Assembly (NCBI RefSeq): GCF_000264995.1
Contig: NW_006767438.1
Coordinates: 1,866,538-1,898,739, forward strand
DNA from: Punctularia strigosozonata HHB-11173 SS5
Lineage: Eukaryota > Basidiomycota > Agaricomycetes > Corticiales > Punctulariaceae
Length of the DNA: 32,202 bases
Reading direction: 5' to 3'
Positions 9,120 through 19,023 of this stretch are shown piece by piece. Both the position numbers and the translations under genes were made by a program. Numbering within the stretch: position 1 is the stretch's first letter; each line of letters starts with the position of its first letter. Below the pieces are notes generated by a model. The model had not been told where the DNA came from. It made no database searches and saw only the letters and a program-made list of their open reading frames with translations.

Positions 9120-10796
9120 ATGTCCGAGCAGCCGTTCACAGTGCACGTTCCCGACTCGGAGCTCGAGCTGCTTCAGAAGAAACTCGCCTTGACGCGTCTA
9201 CCCGACGAGCTCGACGATGCCGGATGGGGGTACGGCGTGCCCCTCGCCGACGTGAAACGTGTCGTGGAACGATGGCAGAACGGCTGGGACTGGCGCCGTT
9301 ACGAGGCCGAGATCAACAAGCTGCCGATGTTCACGCGCGATATCGACGTGGACGGGTTCGGGACGCTCAACATCCACTATATCCATCAGAAGAGTGAGGT
9401 GAAGGGCGCGATCCCGTTGCTGTTCGTCCACGGCTGTAAGCTGTCGTCTCACCGACTCGTTTGTCACGCTCATGAACATTGTACCTGCAGGGCCTGGCCA
9501 CTTCCTCGAACCCGCGAAGCTTCTCCCTTTGCTCACCGCGTCATCGCCGGACCATCCGAGCTTCCACGTCGTCTCGCTCGGACTACCTGGCTACGGCTTC
9601 TCGGAAGCCCCTAAGAAGAAGGGGTTCAAAATCGCACAATACGCCGAGGTGAGCGGAGCGTTTTCGATGTTCACCGCCTTGCGAGGCGCTGATTCGTACG
9701 CAGGTCGGGCACAAGCTGATGCTGGCCTTGGGATATGATCAATATGGTGCGTCAGGTGCACGATGCAGTCTGTCCACTTTCTCATAGCGGCGTATCTTAG
9801 TGACACAAGGGGGCGACTGGGGTTATAGTGTAAGTCATCAGGGCTACCTCATATGTGCTTCCGTTAAACCTCCACCCTCTCAGATCACCCGAATGATAGC
9901 TCTGAGTTACGGCGGCAAGCACTCCAAAGCCTGGCACACCAACTTCCCTCGGTACGTCATCTCATTGTAACGCCTTTTCTCATCAATCTCATCACGAACT
10001 ACATCGTGTCGCAGAGGCGATCCTCCGGCTTTCACGAAGCATCCCATCGCCTACATTCAGCACCTCTTCACCCCTTATACGCAGTCGGAGAAAGTGGGGC
10101 TGGAACGCACGGAAAAGTTCATGAAGCTCGGGAGAGGTATGCGCCCGTCTCGCATCGCCCTTGCTTGACCCGACACTGATACCTCGGTGTTCAGGGTATT
10201 CCGCCGAGCATAGTACGCAGCCCCAGACGCTCGGGTACAGCCTTGCCGACTCCCCGGCTGGCCTGCTCGCCTGGATCTACGAGAAGCTCCATAACTGGTC
10301 TGACGGATACCCATGGAAAGACGACGAAGGTGCGCGCTTCGCTAGACGCATTCTGTCCCCCCCCCCCCTCCAGAACAGTCCGACTGACGTCGTTCAAAAG
10401 TTTTGGACTGGGTGTCGATTTACTGGTTCTCCCGAGCCGGCCCGACGGCATCGATCCGCATATACTACGAGGTGGAAAAAGGCGGAGACCAACATTTCGT
10501 CGGTGCGCCGAAGATTCCGATGGGCGTTTCGTATTTCGCGACCGAGCTGGTGAGGGTGCCCAAGCTGTAAGCACCAAGCTATCACGATGATGGCTCCGGG
10601 GATGTTCTGACCGGCCGCCTGTCCTCTCCGTAGCTGGACCCGTCTGACAGGAAACGTGGTGTTTGCATCGGAGTGGCCGTCCGGCGGACACTTCGCCGCC
10701 CACGAAAAGCCTGAGGAGCTCGCGACGGATTTGAGGAAGATGTTTGGCAAGGGCGGGAAGGCGTACGGCGTTGTATCCGGGAAAGATGGCTACTAA
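9120..10796 (+). CDS. Epoxide hydrolase, tandem copy 1 (intact)
   Basis: Nine exons: 9120-9435, 9491-9648, 9704-9746, 9800-9828, 9884-9951, 10015-10136, 10195-10329, 10401-10566, 10634-10796. All introns are GT-AG and in phase; 399 residues. The enzyme should add water to epoxides to give diols in the cytosol (no signal peptide is seen). An N-terminal epoxide-hydrolase domain (~1-110) precedes an alpha/beta-hydrolase fold. Motifs are the oxyanion HGWPG (104-108, with Trp made across intron 1), nucleophile QGGDWG (D178), a cap with [15 protein letters not shown], the tyrosine-containing IRIYYE, an acid candidate E339 and catalytic H365 in PSGGHF. The E339 to H365 spacing of 26 matches what I recall for the Aspergillus niger enzyme. 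Intron 7 carries a long C-run. It is the first of three tandem copies. Confidence 0.92.
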
Positions 10797-11138
10797 TGAA
10801 CGCGCTTACCACTCGTGACACGTCCTCAGCTCAGAATGTCTTATCCATAGTATACATATAATGATATACTAGCTTGAAGCTATAATTATAACAGATCCGG
10901 TCAGAGTGATGTCATCAACACACTGTCGGCAACATCCGGCGTTGAGTACATACTTAGAGAGTGTTGCCCAAAGTTCCTTTACTTACTTACTACTGCGGGG
11001 CAAATCTCCAAAATCAAATTCCCCGGTAGCGCTAGGCTTGCAACTGACTCAGCATGCGACCCGCTACACCCCTAATGACATGATATATCATACCTACTCG
11101 ACCTACATAGTCCTCCTACCTACCCTCTCGCGTCCCCA
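10797..11138. other. Spacer between epoxide hydrolase copies 1 and 2
   Basis: About 340 bp holding the 3' end of copy 1 and the duplicated promoter of copy 2. The last ~10 bp before the ATG (GCGTCCCCA) are identical to copy 1. No other gene is seen. Confidence 0.5.
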
Positions 11139-12854
11139 ATGGCCTAACAACCGTTTACCGTGCACATCCCCGACTCGGAGCTCGAGCTGTTGCAGAAGAA
11201 GCTCGCTTTGACGCGTCTCCCCGACGAACTGGACGATGCCGGATGGGAGTACGGCGTGCCCCTCGCCGACGTGAAGCGCCTCGTTGAGAGATGGCAGAAC
11301 GGCTGGGACTGGCGCCGTTACGAGGCAGATATCAACAAGCTGCCGATGTTCACGCGCGATATCGACGTGGACGGGTTCGGCACGTTGAACATACACTATA
11401 TCCACCAGAAGAGCGAGGCGAAGGGCGCCATTCCGTTGCTGTTCGTTCATGGATGTGAGTGATATTTCCGACGCATTCTCATAGCACTCATGAAGGTTAC
11501 AGGGCCCGGCCACTTCCTCGAACCTGTGAAGCTCCTCCCTCTACTCACCGCGTCCTCGTCGGACCACCCCAGCTTCCACGTCGTCTCGCTCGGATTACCT
11601 GGCTACGGGTTCTCGGAGGCACCGAAGAAGAAGGGGTTCAGGATGGCGCAGTACGCAGAGGTGAAGCGGAGGTTGTTGTCTTCTGGACTTGCGTAGCTGA
11701 AGAGACCCGTCATTCGCAGGTCGGAAACAAGCTGATGCTGGCCTTGGGTTACGACGAGTACGGTGCGCCAGCCGAACGCTCTCACTTGTTCACCTTCCGT
11801 TAACGACGTAACTTAGTTACGCAAGGTGGCGACTGGGGCTACGGCGTGAGTCCCCAGGTATAATCCATGTGTTTTTTCGTCGACCATCGACCTTCTCAGG
11901 TTACCCGGATGATAGCTCTGAATTATGGAGGCAAGCACTCCAAAGCCTGGCACACCAACTTTCCGAGGTACGCCACCCCACATCCAGCTGCCTTTTCGTA
12001 GATCGCCTCACGAGCCCCGCCATACGCATCGTAGCGGCGATCCTCCGGCCTTCACGAAAAACCCCGTCACCTACGTCCAACACCTGCTCACACCCTATAC
12101 GGATTCGGACAAGAGACGCTTGAAACGCATGAACGAATTCGTGAGAGTCGGATGTGGTGCGCAGCGTTCCTCGTCTTCGTCGCTTCGACAGCACATGGTG
12201 TCTGAATCCAGCGATTTGGACTTTCAGGCTATTCAGCACAGCAGGAGACGCAGCCCCAGACGCTCGGGTACAGCCTCGCAGATTCCCCGGCAGGCCTGCT
12301 CGCCTGGATCTACGAAAAGCTCCATCGCTGGACGGACGACTATCCTTGGAAGGACGACGAAAGTCCGTCTTCCGTCTTTCTCCACCACATCTTTCGTTTT
12401 CCTGATCGCCCTCGAACTGATCCTCCAGTCTTGGACTGGGTGTCCATCTATTGGTTCTCCCGCGCCGGACCCGCGGCCTCGATCCGTATATACTACGAGG
12501 TCACCCAAGGCGGAGACGACGAATTGCTCCGCCAGACTCCGACCATCCCCATGGGCCAGTCGTACTTCCCCAAGGAGCTCGACAGCTCGCCGAAACTGTA
12601 CGTCGTTTTTTTTTTCCTTCTTCTTTCGACTCTTCTTCTTTCTCTGGGGATTTGGACTCACGCTGATCGTGACGGGGTCGTGTTTGCTTAGGTGGGCTCG
12701 CACCGCGGGTAACGTCGTGTTCGAGTCGGAGTGGCCGTCCGGCGGACATTTTGCGGCGCACGAGCAGCCGGAGGCGCTCGCGACGGATTTGAGGAACATG
12801 TTCGGGAAGGGCGGGAAGGCGTACGGCGTCGTGTCTGGAAAGGATGGGTATTGA
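11139..12854 (+). pseudogene. Epoxide hydrolase, tandem copy 2, stop at codon 3
   Basis: The same nine exons are readable: 11139-11454, 11503-11660, 11720-11762, 11817-11845, 11900-11967, 12035-12156, 12228-12362, 12429-12597, 12692-12854. They match copy 3 exon for exon in length. The start region reads ATG GCC TAA CAA CCG where copies 1 and 3 have GAG or GAA as third codon, so translation from the aligned ATG stops at once. Downstream the frame is fully open and keeps HGWPG, QGGDWGY and PSGGHF. The next in-frame ATG (near 11348) would lose about 70 residues of the N-terminal domain. Intron 2 (GTGAAG) and intron 7 (GTCCGT) have weak donors, and the TATA core is altered. It is probably a recent pseudogene; use of a non-ATG start or a different 5' exon cannot be excluded. 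Confidence 0.85.
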
Positions 12855-13190
12855 ACCAACAACTTGTGACGCCTTCATCGTCAGAACTCAGAAACAAACT
12901 ATCGAAGTAACGCGCCCACGTGACAACTATCATATACAGCTCTTAACCATTACTTAATCACTGCCAGGGTTTCGCATTACGAACGAAGTCTGGATTACTT
13001 TTTCTACAAAAATCCGTATTTCAGATAGAATGGCTGGTTCAGATGTGGTATGAGCATGCAAGCGGACGTCGTGTCGACCGTTGCGCGCGCGGCGCGCGCG
13101 CACCCTCGCGTGGTATGGACTTATTAGGATACGAAAACTTATACTTCCGCCTTCAGATAACCGTCTCCTTTTTCGCGAGCACACGTCTCA

Positions 13191-13341
13191 CTCGCTCCCA
13201 CATCCGAGCAGTGAGACGTGAGTTCTTCTGTTGCCTGTATACCCTGTGCCGAGAGCTAATGTACCGTAGTTACTTATCTACTAGGTACACGAATGCATAC
13301 TCGCTCCCACATCTGAGCAGTGAGACTTACTTATCTACTAG
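13191..13341. repeat. Internal direct repeats within the inverted-repeat element
   Basis: A 27-bp motif starting CTCGCTCCCACATC and ending CAGTGAGAC occurs at 13191-13217 and 13300-13326 with one mismatch. A 15-bp motif TTACTTATCTACTAG occurs at 13270-13284 and 13327-13341. Together they look like a partial tandem duplication inside the element. Confidence 0.8.
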
Positions 13342-13413
13342 ACCGCCTACTCGTTCCGTTCGCGCTCCGTCCCGTCTCTCGTACACCTTCATTAGAGACA
13401 TAAAGTACAAACA

Positions 13414-13683
13414 TACTGTACTTTTACGACCGTAAGTTCGTCCCGCGTCCCCGGGGCACCCGAACCGAACTTATTGTCCCCTGTCCCCTGGCACTCCGAA
13501 CCTCCGGGACACATTATATCTGACCGTGAGAGTCTTAAATCTGACCGTGTGAACAAAAAATCTGACCTTGTAAGCACGTGTCCCCCGGGCAGGCTGCGGA
13601 TGAACTTCCCACGGCCCCGAACTTGGTGGGTGTCCCCTGTCCCCCTCCGACCTGGCCGAACTTACGGTCGTAAAAGTACAGTA
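13414..13683. mobile_element. Nested inverted-repeat element flanked by TA
   Basis: Exact 27-bp inverted repeats lie at 13414-13440 and 13657-13683, each starting TACTGTACTTTTACGACC from the outside. If TA is the target duplication, the element is ~266 bp with CTGTACTTTT termini, as Tc1/mariner-type or TA-inserting MITEs make. Its interior has no open frame of note but contains short repeats of ATCTGACC and of GTCCCCTGTCCCC. It lies wholly inside the 12959-13866 element, so it inserted later. Confidence 0.75.
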
Positions 13684-13699
13684 CTCTCAACGGAATAAT

Positions 13700-13738
13700 A
13701 TATCCCTATAAGGCAGGTCACCTGCCATATAGGTATAT
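13700..13738. repeat. 39-bp near-perfect palindrome
   Basis: Two 19-bp arms match at 17 of 19 positions around a single central base, with core GGCAGGT and ACCTGCC. It lies just right of the nested element. It could form a cruciform or mark the tip of another inverted-repeat insertion. Confidence 0.75.
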
Positions 13739-13931
13739 ATTACTTGTGCAAACTATCTTTGTATTGAATGTAACGATCACATTTGAACCAGCCATTTGAT
13801 ATGAAATACAGATTTCCGTAGAAAAAGTAATCCAGACTTATTTTGTAATGCGGAACCCTGGCAGTGAATCATCGCACAGGTCGACGCTCGTTGTCGCTGA
13901 TTCCTGCTACTTCCACCCACTTCCGACTACG

Positions 13932-14433
13932 ATGCACCGCGCACTCCAGATTCCAGAGATACTAGCACGGATTGTCGACCAAACGCGCGTCGTAGCTGTA
14001 GCTGAATGGGCAGTAACTCACAGGGATCATGCCACACTATGAAAGCCTCAACGAACTCAAAATTACTGTGCCTTTCGACTGGAACGACGAGACCGTGGAG
14101 CACATTGCACTCTCGTGTCCCGCGCTCACGTCCCTGAGCCCGCTCTTTCACGAGCTGCCGGATTGGACTTGGGAGTTTCCGGATTGGAAGGTCTCCACCT
14201 CGTTGGCTGCGCTCGTGCCGCTCGCCGTTCACTGCCCGCGATTGCAGCAAATCAAGATACCTGTCAGCGAGCAAGGTTGCGTGACCCCGACGCTTGAGCC
14301 TCCGCCCGGGTTCAGAGGCAAGCCGGATTTTGTGGCACTGAAACTAGTGCTTGTGCCTTCATATTCTATGCCTGATCTATGGTCCCTTAAACCCTTTCTC
14401 TCGATGTTATTTCCTAATTTCTGGCCAGTCTAG
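13932..14433 (+). pseudogene. F-box/leucine-rich protein gene, internally truncated
   Basis: ATG at 13932 begins MHRALQIPEILARIVDQ, a typical Agaricomycete F-box start, but after ~27 residues the expected remainder of the F-box and the central leucine-rich body are absent. The frame ends at about 14042. A second open frame (14029-14433) continues with leucine-rich-like sequence (SLNELKITV, HIALSCPALTSL, LAVHCPRLQQIKI) that would belong further along such a protein. Intact relatives are usually several hundred residues. This looks like a relic made by internal deletion. The transposon end lies 65 bp upstream. Such proteins are thought to be substrate adaptors of SCF ubiquitin ligases. Confidence 0.65.
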
Positions 14434-14922
14434 ATTGTGCCCTTGTGCATAAACATATAGCGGGACGTAATTACGATGGCGAATGCAATCGTACAAGGTT
14501 GTTGCCGCAGCCGACAAGTTGCTATTGCGATGGCTCTTTGGCGCTACAGTCCTACGTTTCCGGTGTTTGCTATTCATTTATTCGATGATCCTGCAGACAC
14601 CCCTCTATCTGTCACCCCTCGCGTACATGCTTAGTGCTTTGACGGAATTTCGCTTTTGGTGATATGTATACATAAGTGCTTCGTGATGTGTAGTTTGCGC
14701 AACGGTTTTTTGGTCTCCTTCCCATCGCAAGCTGGACGTGGCAGTTCCTTCCACCAGTGCGCTGCCTGTTCTGGTCAGGTCGGAGGCTGCGGGGTAAACA
14801 ATCAAAATCCCAGGTAGAAGGTTGCCGCTGACCGAGCCGATCCACCCTGCGACCGTCGCACCAAACTTGGAAGCCTGTATACGTCAACATCAACCTTCGC
14901 CTTCGCCGAGTTTGCGACCAAC
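14434..14922. other. Intergenic, upstream of epoxide hydrolase copy 3
   Basis: About 490 bp without recognisable coding potential. The distal part lies beyond the F-box relic and the proximal part should be the promoter of copy 3. It is not obviously similar to the short promoter shared by copies 1 and 2. Confidence 0.4.
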
Positions 14923-14930
14923 TATATAAG
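14923..14930 (+). promoter_or_regulatory. TATA box of epoxide hydrolase copy 3
   Basis: A consensus TATATAAG lies about 46 bp upstream of the ATG at 14976. It is the best TATA box of the three copies. Confidence 0.6.
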
Positions 14931-14975
14931 TCATGGGTCGACACCGTATGCCTACCCTTCGCCTTTGCATTCTCG

Positions 14976-16667
14976 ATGACCGAACAACCGTTCTCCCTGC
15001 ACATCCCCGACTCTGAGCTCGAGCTCTTGCAGAAGAAACTCGCGCTGACACGCCTTCCCGATGAACTGGACGAAGCTGGGTGGGAATACGGTGCTCCCCT
15101 CGCCGACGTGAAGCGCCTCGTTGAGAGATGGCAGAACGGCTGGGACTGGCGCCGCTACGAGGCCGAGATCAACGAGCTGCCGATGTTCACGCGCGATATC
15201 GACGTGGACGGGTTCGGGACGCTCAACATCCACTATATCCACCAGAAGAGTGAGGTGAAGGGCGCGATCCCGTTGCTGTTCGTCCACGGTTGTGAGTTCG
15301 TCGTATCATCGACTCGGTAATCATCGTCCATTGACGTTGAACGTGCAGGGCCCGGCCACTTCCTCGAACCTGCGAAGCTCCTCCCTCTGCTCACGGCGTC
15401 CTCGCCCGACCATCCCAGTTTTCATGTCGTCTCCCTCGGACTGCCTGGCTACGGCTTCTCGGAGGCACCGAAGAAGAAAGGGTTCAGGATGGCGCAGTAC
15501 GCTGAGGTGAGAACGATTCGGCGTCTACCTCGCCGCATCCTGAGGAGACTCGGGATACGTAGGTCGGGCACAAGTTGATGTTGGCCTTGGGATACTCCGA
15601 ATACGGTGCGTGCGGTGCACACAACAAGCATGGCTGCCGTCTAAATGCGAGTTGAGGATAGTCACTCAAGGCGGCGACTGGGGCTACAGAGTGAGGATAC
15701 GCTAGATTTGTTTTCGCGTGGCTTCACCGACTGAAGCGCACCCCCCAGATTACCAGAATGATAGCTCTGAAGTACGGCGGGAAACATGCGAAGGCTTGGC
15801 ACACCAATTTTCCCCGGTACGTCTCAGCAAGACCCTGTCCATCCCCAACGCACGCTCATGCGCTTCACGCAGCAGCGGAGAACCGCCCGTTTTCACCAAG
15901 AACCCGATCGCCTACATCCAGCAACTGCTCACCCCGTACCAGGAATCGGAGAAGGCCGGCCTCGAGCGCTCGGAGTGGTTCAGCAAACTTGGGAGAGGTA
16001 AGTAATGTCGCCACCGCCCGTTTCCGCCCTGCGCACGACCCAATGGCTAACGCGTCCCGCTCAGGATATTACGCCCAGCAGTCGACTCAACCCCAGACGC
16101 TCGGGTACAGTCTCGCCGACTCGCCCGCCGGCCTGCTCGCCTGGCTCTACGAAAAGCTTCACCATTGGACGGACGCTTACCCATGGAAGGACGACGAAAG
16201 TGAGGCTCAAAGGTTCGTATACGAGTACCCCGACTGATTTGTCCTCCTCAAGTCTTGGACTGGGTATCGATCTACTGGTTCTCCCGCGCCGGACCGGCTG
16301 CCTCGATCCGCATCTACTACGAAGTCGAACAAGGCGGAGACATCGACCTACTCCGCGAGAGCCCGAAGATCCCGATGGGGCTGTCGTACTTCCCCAAGGA
16401 GCTGGTCCGCGTGCCGAAACGGTATGTGCCGCAAACATTCGCTATCGCTCGTCTGCGCTGCTCGGATCGCTCTGAATGAATGGTCTTTTTTCGTCGCATT
16501 AAAGCTGGACGCGTCTCACAGGAAACGTCGTGTTCGAGTCGGAGTGGCCGTCCGGCGGACACTTTGCGGCGCACGAAAAGCCGGAGGAGCTCGCGACGGA
16601 TCTGAGGAAGATGTTTGGCAAGGGAGGGAAGGCGTACGGCGTCGTTCCCGGAAAGGACGGCTACTGA
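14976..16667 (+). CDS. Epoxide hydrolase, tandem copy 3 (intact)
   Basis: Exons 14976-15291, 15349-15506, 15563-15605, 15662-15690, 15749-15816, 15876-15997, 16065-16199, 16253-16421, 16505-16667; all GT-AG, in phase, 400 residues. Architecture and catalytic motifs are those of copy 1: HGWPG rebuilt across intron 1, QGGDWGY nucleophile, IRIYYE cap segment, SYFPKE acid region and PSGGHF histidine. One extra residue in exon 8 (a GGDID region) is shared with copy 2, so copies 2 and 3 may be closer kin for that exon. Predicted cytosolic epoxide-to-diol hydrolase. The frame is open and all donors are good. The strong TATA box suggests it is expressed. Confidence 0.92.
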
Positions 16668-16896
16668 CCCATGTTCACTCGCCCTTTCCATTCGGACGTC
16701 GCTGCGGCATTTTTTTAACAGCAAAACAAAAGCGAACTGTTCCTGTCATATATGTAAGGTTATACATATATTCAGTCAAATGACGTCGTGACGACTCCGG
16801 CATCTGCCGGCGTTGAGTAGCGGACTCGTCTCCTTTCCTCTGTATTGTGGCTTCCGCCTTGTGTACCTTGCCATCTGGCTTGTATACGTTATTCTC

Positions 16897-18108
16897 ATGT
16901 CTGGACGGCCGCATGATAATGAAACGGATCCCGTGTATCTATCTCTTCCACTCTCGGTCCAGCGTCGTATAGACCGAGCATTTCACCGCGTAACCTCAAG
17001 TGCCTCTTCTTCCTCCTCCTCCTCCCCGAGACCAAGCAAGCGACGCAAGGTTCAGCAAAATGACGCGGACTACTCCAGCGTAGGCGGATTCCTGATTGAC
17101 GACGCGCCAGGTGGCTTTGTGGTTGAAGACAACGCGGCAGGTGGGGGTTTCCTCGTCGACGACACGACCGGCGGCGGATTCTTGCTCGACGAATCCAACT
17201 CGCCTCCGCACTCATCCTCGCCCATACCGACGAATACGAAGCCGACGCAGATCCCTCTTCGACTCGTCCCCTCCGCGCTCGAGCTGCTGTCTCTACCCCC
17301 GGACGACCCGCAGGTGTTATCCGTGTTCCGGAACGCCGCGTCCGGCTGGGAGGACGCAGGTGGTGCTAGAAGGGCCGAAGACGACGACGAAGACGATGCG
17401 AGGGTGGTGAGCTTGAAAGACTGGCGCGCGGTGTGTGCGGTCCTGCTGGAGGGCGAGGCCGGAAGCGATGAGGACGAGGTGGATATGGATACGGCGGTCG
17501 CTGTGGGGGCGAAGTCTGAACGGGACGATGGTGCGGGACCCGCGACGCGGACGCGGCGCAAGACGGGGGCCTCGGCGCCGAAGAACGCGCACTCGTACGA
17601 AGAGGAGGATTCCCCGCCTTCCGACGGCGAATATCGTGAAGGCTCCGAATCGCCGCTTACGGAGGAAGAAGACGAGGAGTACACGTCCGCCACCGCTCGC
17701 CGGAGGTCGGTCAAGGCGAGTGGTGGTGTGAACAGGCGCACTGCCGGCGACAGCGACGAAGACGAGGACGACGTGCGAACGCTCTCCGCTCGACAGAAGG
17801 CGGAGTGCCGCAAAGTCTTCGCGATGTTCCTCGATATAGACGGTGACGGAGGGAAGGAGAAGAAAACGCTGGAGTCGAGGCGGATCATGATCAGGGACGT
17901 GGACCGGGTCGCGAAGCTGCTGAAGGAGAAGATCACCGCGGATGAGGTACTTGCATCCCTCGATCTTTCCTTCTTTGTGCTACATCTAATGACATGTTGC
18001 ATTCTGCCATAGGTGGTTGAGATGCTCCATGCATTCTCATCTTCATCTGACCGGTCGATGTCACTGGGCGACTTTGAGAGGATGATGGTAGCCACGAGGC
18101 TGGTCTAA
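16897..18108 (+). CDS. Acidic low-complexity protein with EF-hand-like C-terminus
   Basis: Exons 16897-17946 and 18013-18108 (66-nt intron), 381 residues. The frame is open 84 nt further upstream, but ATG 16897 (MSGRPHDNETD) gives a plausible start. After a Ser run and a basic SKRRKV motif (likely nuclear signal) come four short repeats of the form GGF(L/V)(I/V/L)(D/E)D, separated by 8-12 residues (~65-110). Long acidic stretches follow, with basic patches between. The C-terminus (~300-381) has TLSARQKAECRKVF, then DIDGDGG followed by a helix with DVDRVAKLLKEKI, and finally SLGDFERMM. This resembles a degenerate EF-hand pair of centrin or calmodulin type. Function is unknown; a nuclear scaffold or chromatin/repair role is guesswork. 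Base composition is normal for the window. Confidence 0.8.
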
Positions 18109-19023
18109 GATGACACTGGCGTGTACTGTACCATGCGTCCGCGTACGTCAATTATACTATGAAATAGAGCATCTCGACGGGTTGTCCAGGGGCACAGAGA
18201 AGATGGCCGCTCACGGCCGCCTTCTTCCAAAAATACGGGCGGGTCTTTTGCCTCTACAACCGCGCGATTCACGTCAAAACAACATCGCTCTCGTTGCGCG
18301 ACCGCAACGTGCGGATCTCCCTGACGTGAGTATCATGTCTTTATCATATGCAGCCTTCATATGGCATATCGGTTTATCAGTTAATCCGCGCCTTCATACA
18401 ACAGAACCTCATGGCCCGCATATCATTCGGGCGCATGCATGGGGGCAATCTACGGACTCCCCAAGCTATGAACGCCGGCCGCAATCCGATCCACGAGATC
18501 GTTATCGGGGGTGGGAGCAGCTATACTTCCGGAAACGAACGAAGCCCGGTGGCGTTTCTGTGGAAGCAAGCTGAACGAGGCGTCCCAACCATGGAACGAA
18601 GTCTCATCCGTTCCTTTTCCGCTCGCGCCCGCCCAGGCTTATCGCCGGCTTCTTCGAACAACTTCGCGTGAAAAACTCAATCAAGTCGAACCCCACGTTC
18701 CGTCGCGATGGGTACTGAGCGCGAACATCTTGGAGAGGCCAAGGAATGGCCATTCAGAAACCCGCCCGCGATCTATCTCGCGCGGACTGAATGCGGGTCT
18801 AGCTTCGAAATCGTGCAACGTTGGAGTGGCCATTCAAACCCCACACGTTGCTTCTAGCGGAAGCCCGAAATAACGAGCTTCGATTCGTACAAACGACGCC
18901 GCCACTGCGCGCTTTCCGGAGGTGTCGACCGAATAACAGTTGCGATGGACTATCTACTCCTGTGCGTGCCTCCCCGCCTTTCTCAGTCGAGACGCCTCTC
19001 ATCGTCGCGCCACTCAGAGCATC
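18109..19023. other. Intergenic, no gene recognised
   Basis: About 900 bp between the EF-hand-like gene and the permease, both on the plus strand. Open frames of up to 154 codons occur in it, but none shows motifs, splice-site logic or similarity to a family I know. It contains the permease promoter. Confidence 0.4.

Larger units (their letters stand above)
12959..13866. mobile_element. Non-autonomous DNA transposon with ~89-bp terminal inverted repeats
   Basis: Left end 12959-~13043 and right end ~13778-13866 are inverted copies, both starting CACTGCCAGGGTT at the outer edge and running through a shared block with TCTGGATTACTTTTTCTAC and ending near GGCTGGTTCA. A 3-bp direct repeat AAT flanks both ends (12956-12958 and 13867-13869). 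CACTG termini with a 3-bp target duplication are what the CACTA (CMC) superfamily produces, so that is the tentative placement. About 908 bp long, it encodes no transposase and carries internal repeats plus a nested element. It sits between epoxide hydrolase copies 2 and 3. Confidence 0.85.

Noticed and set aside
12233-12862. 209-codon minus-strand frame opposite epoxide hydrolase copy 2
   Set aside because: It is antisense to conserved hydrolase exons and spans intron poly-T. Similar shadows occur opposite copies 1 and 3.
17070-18095. 341-codon open frame on the minus strand opposite the EF-hand-like gene
   Set aside because: It is the antisense of an acidic, serine- and glutamate-rich coding sequence; it reads as serine runs and crosses the intron without signals.
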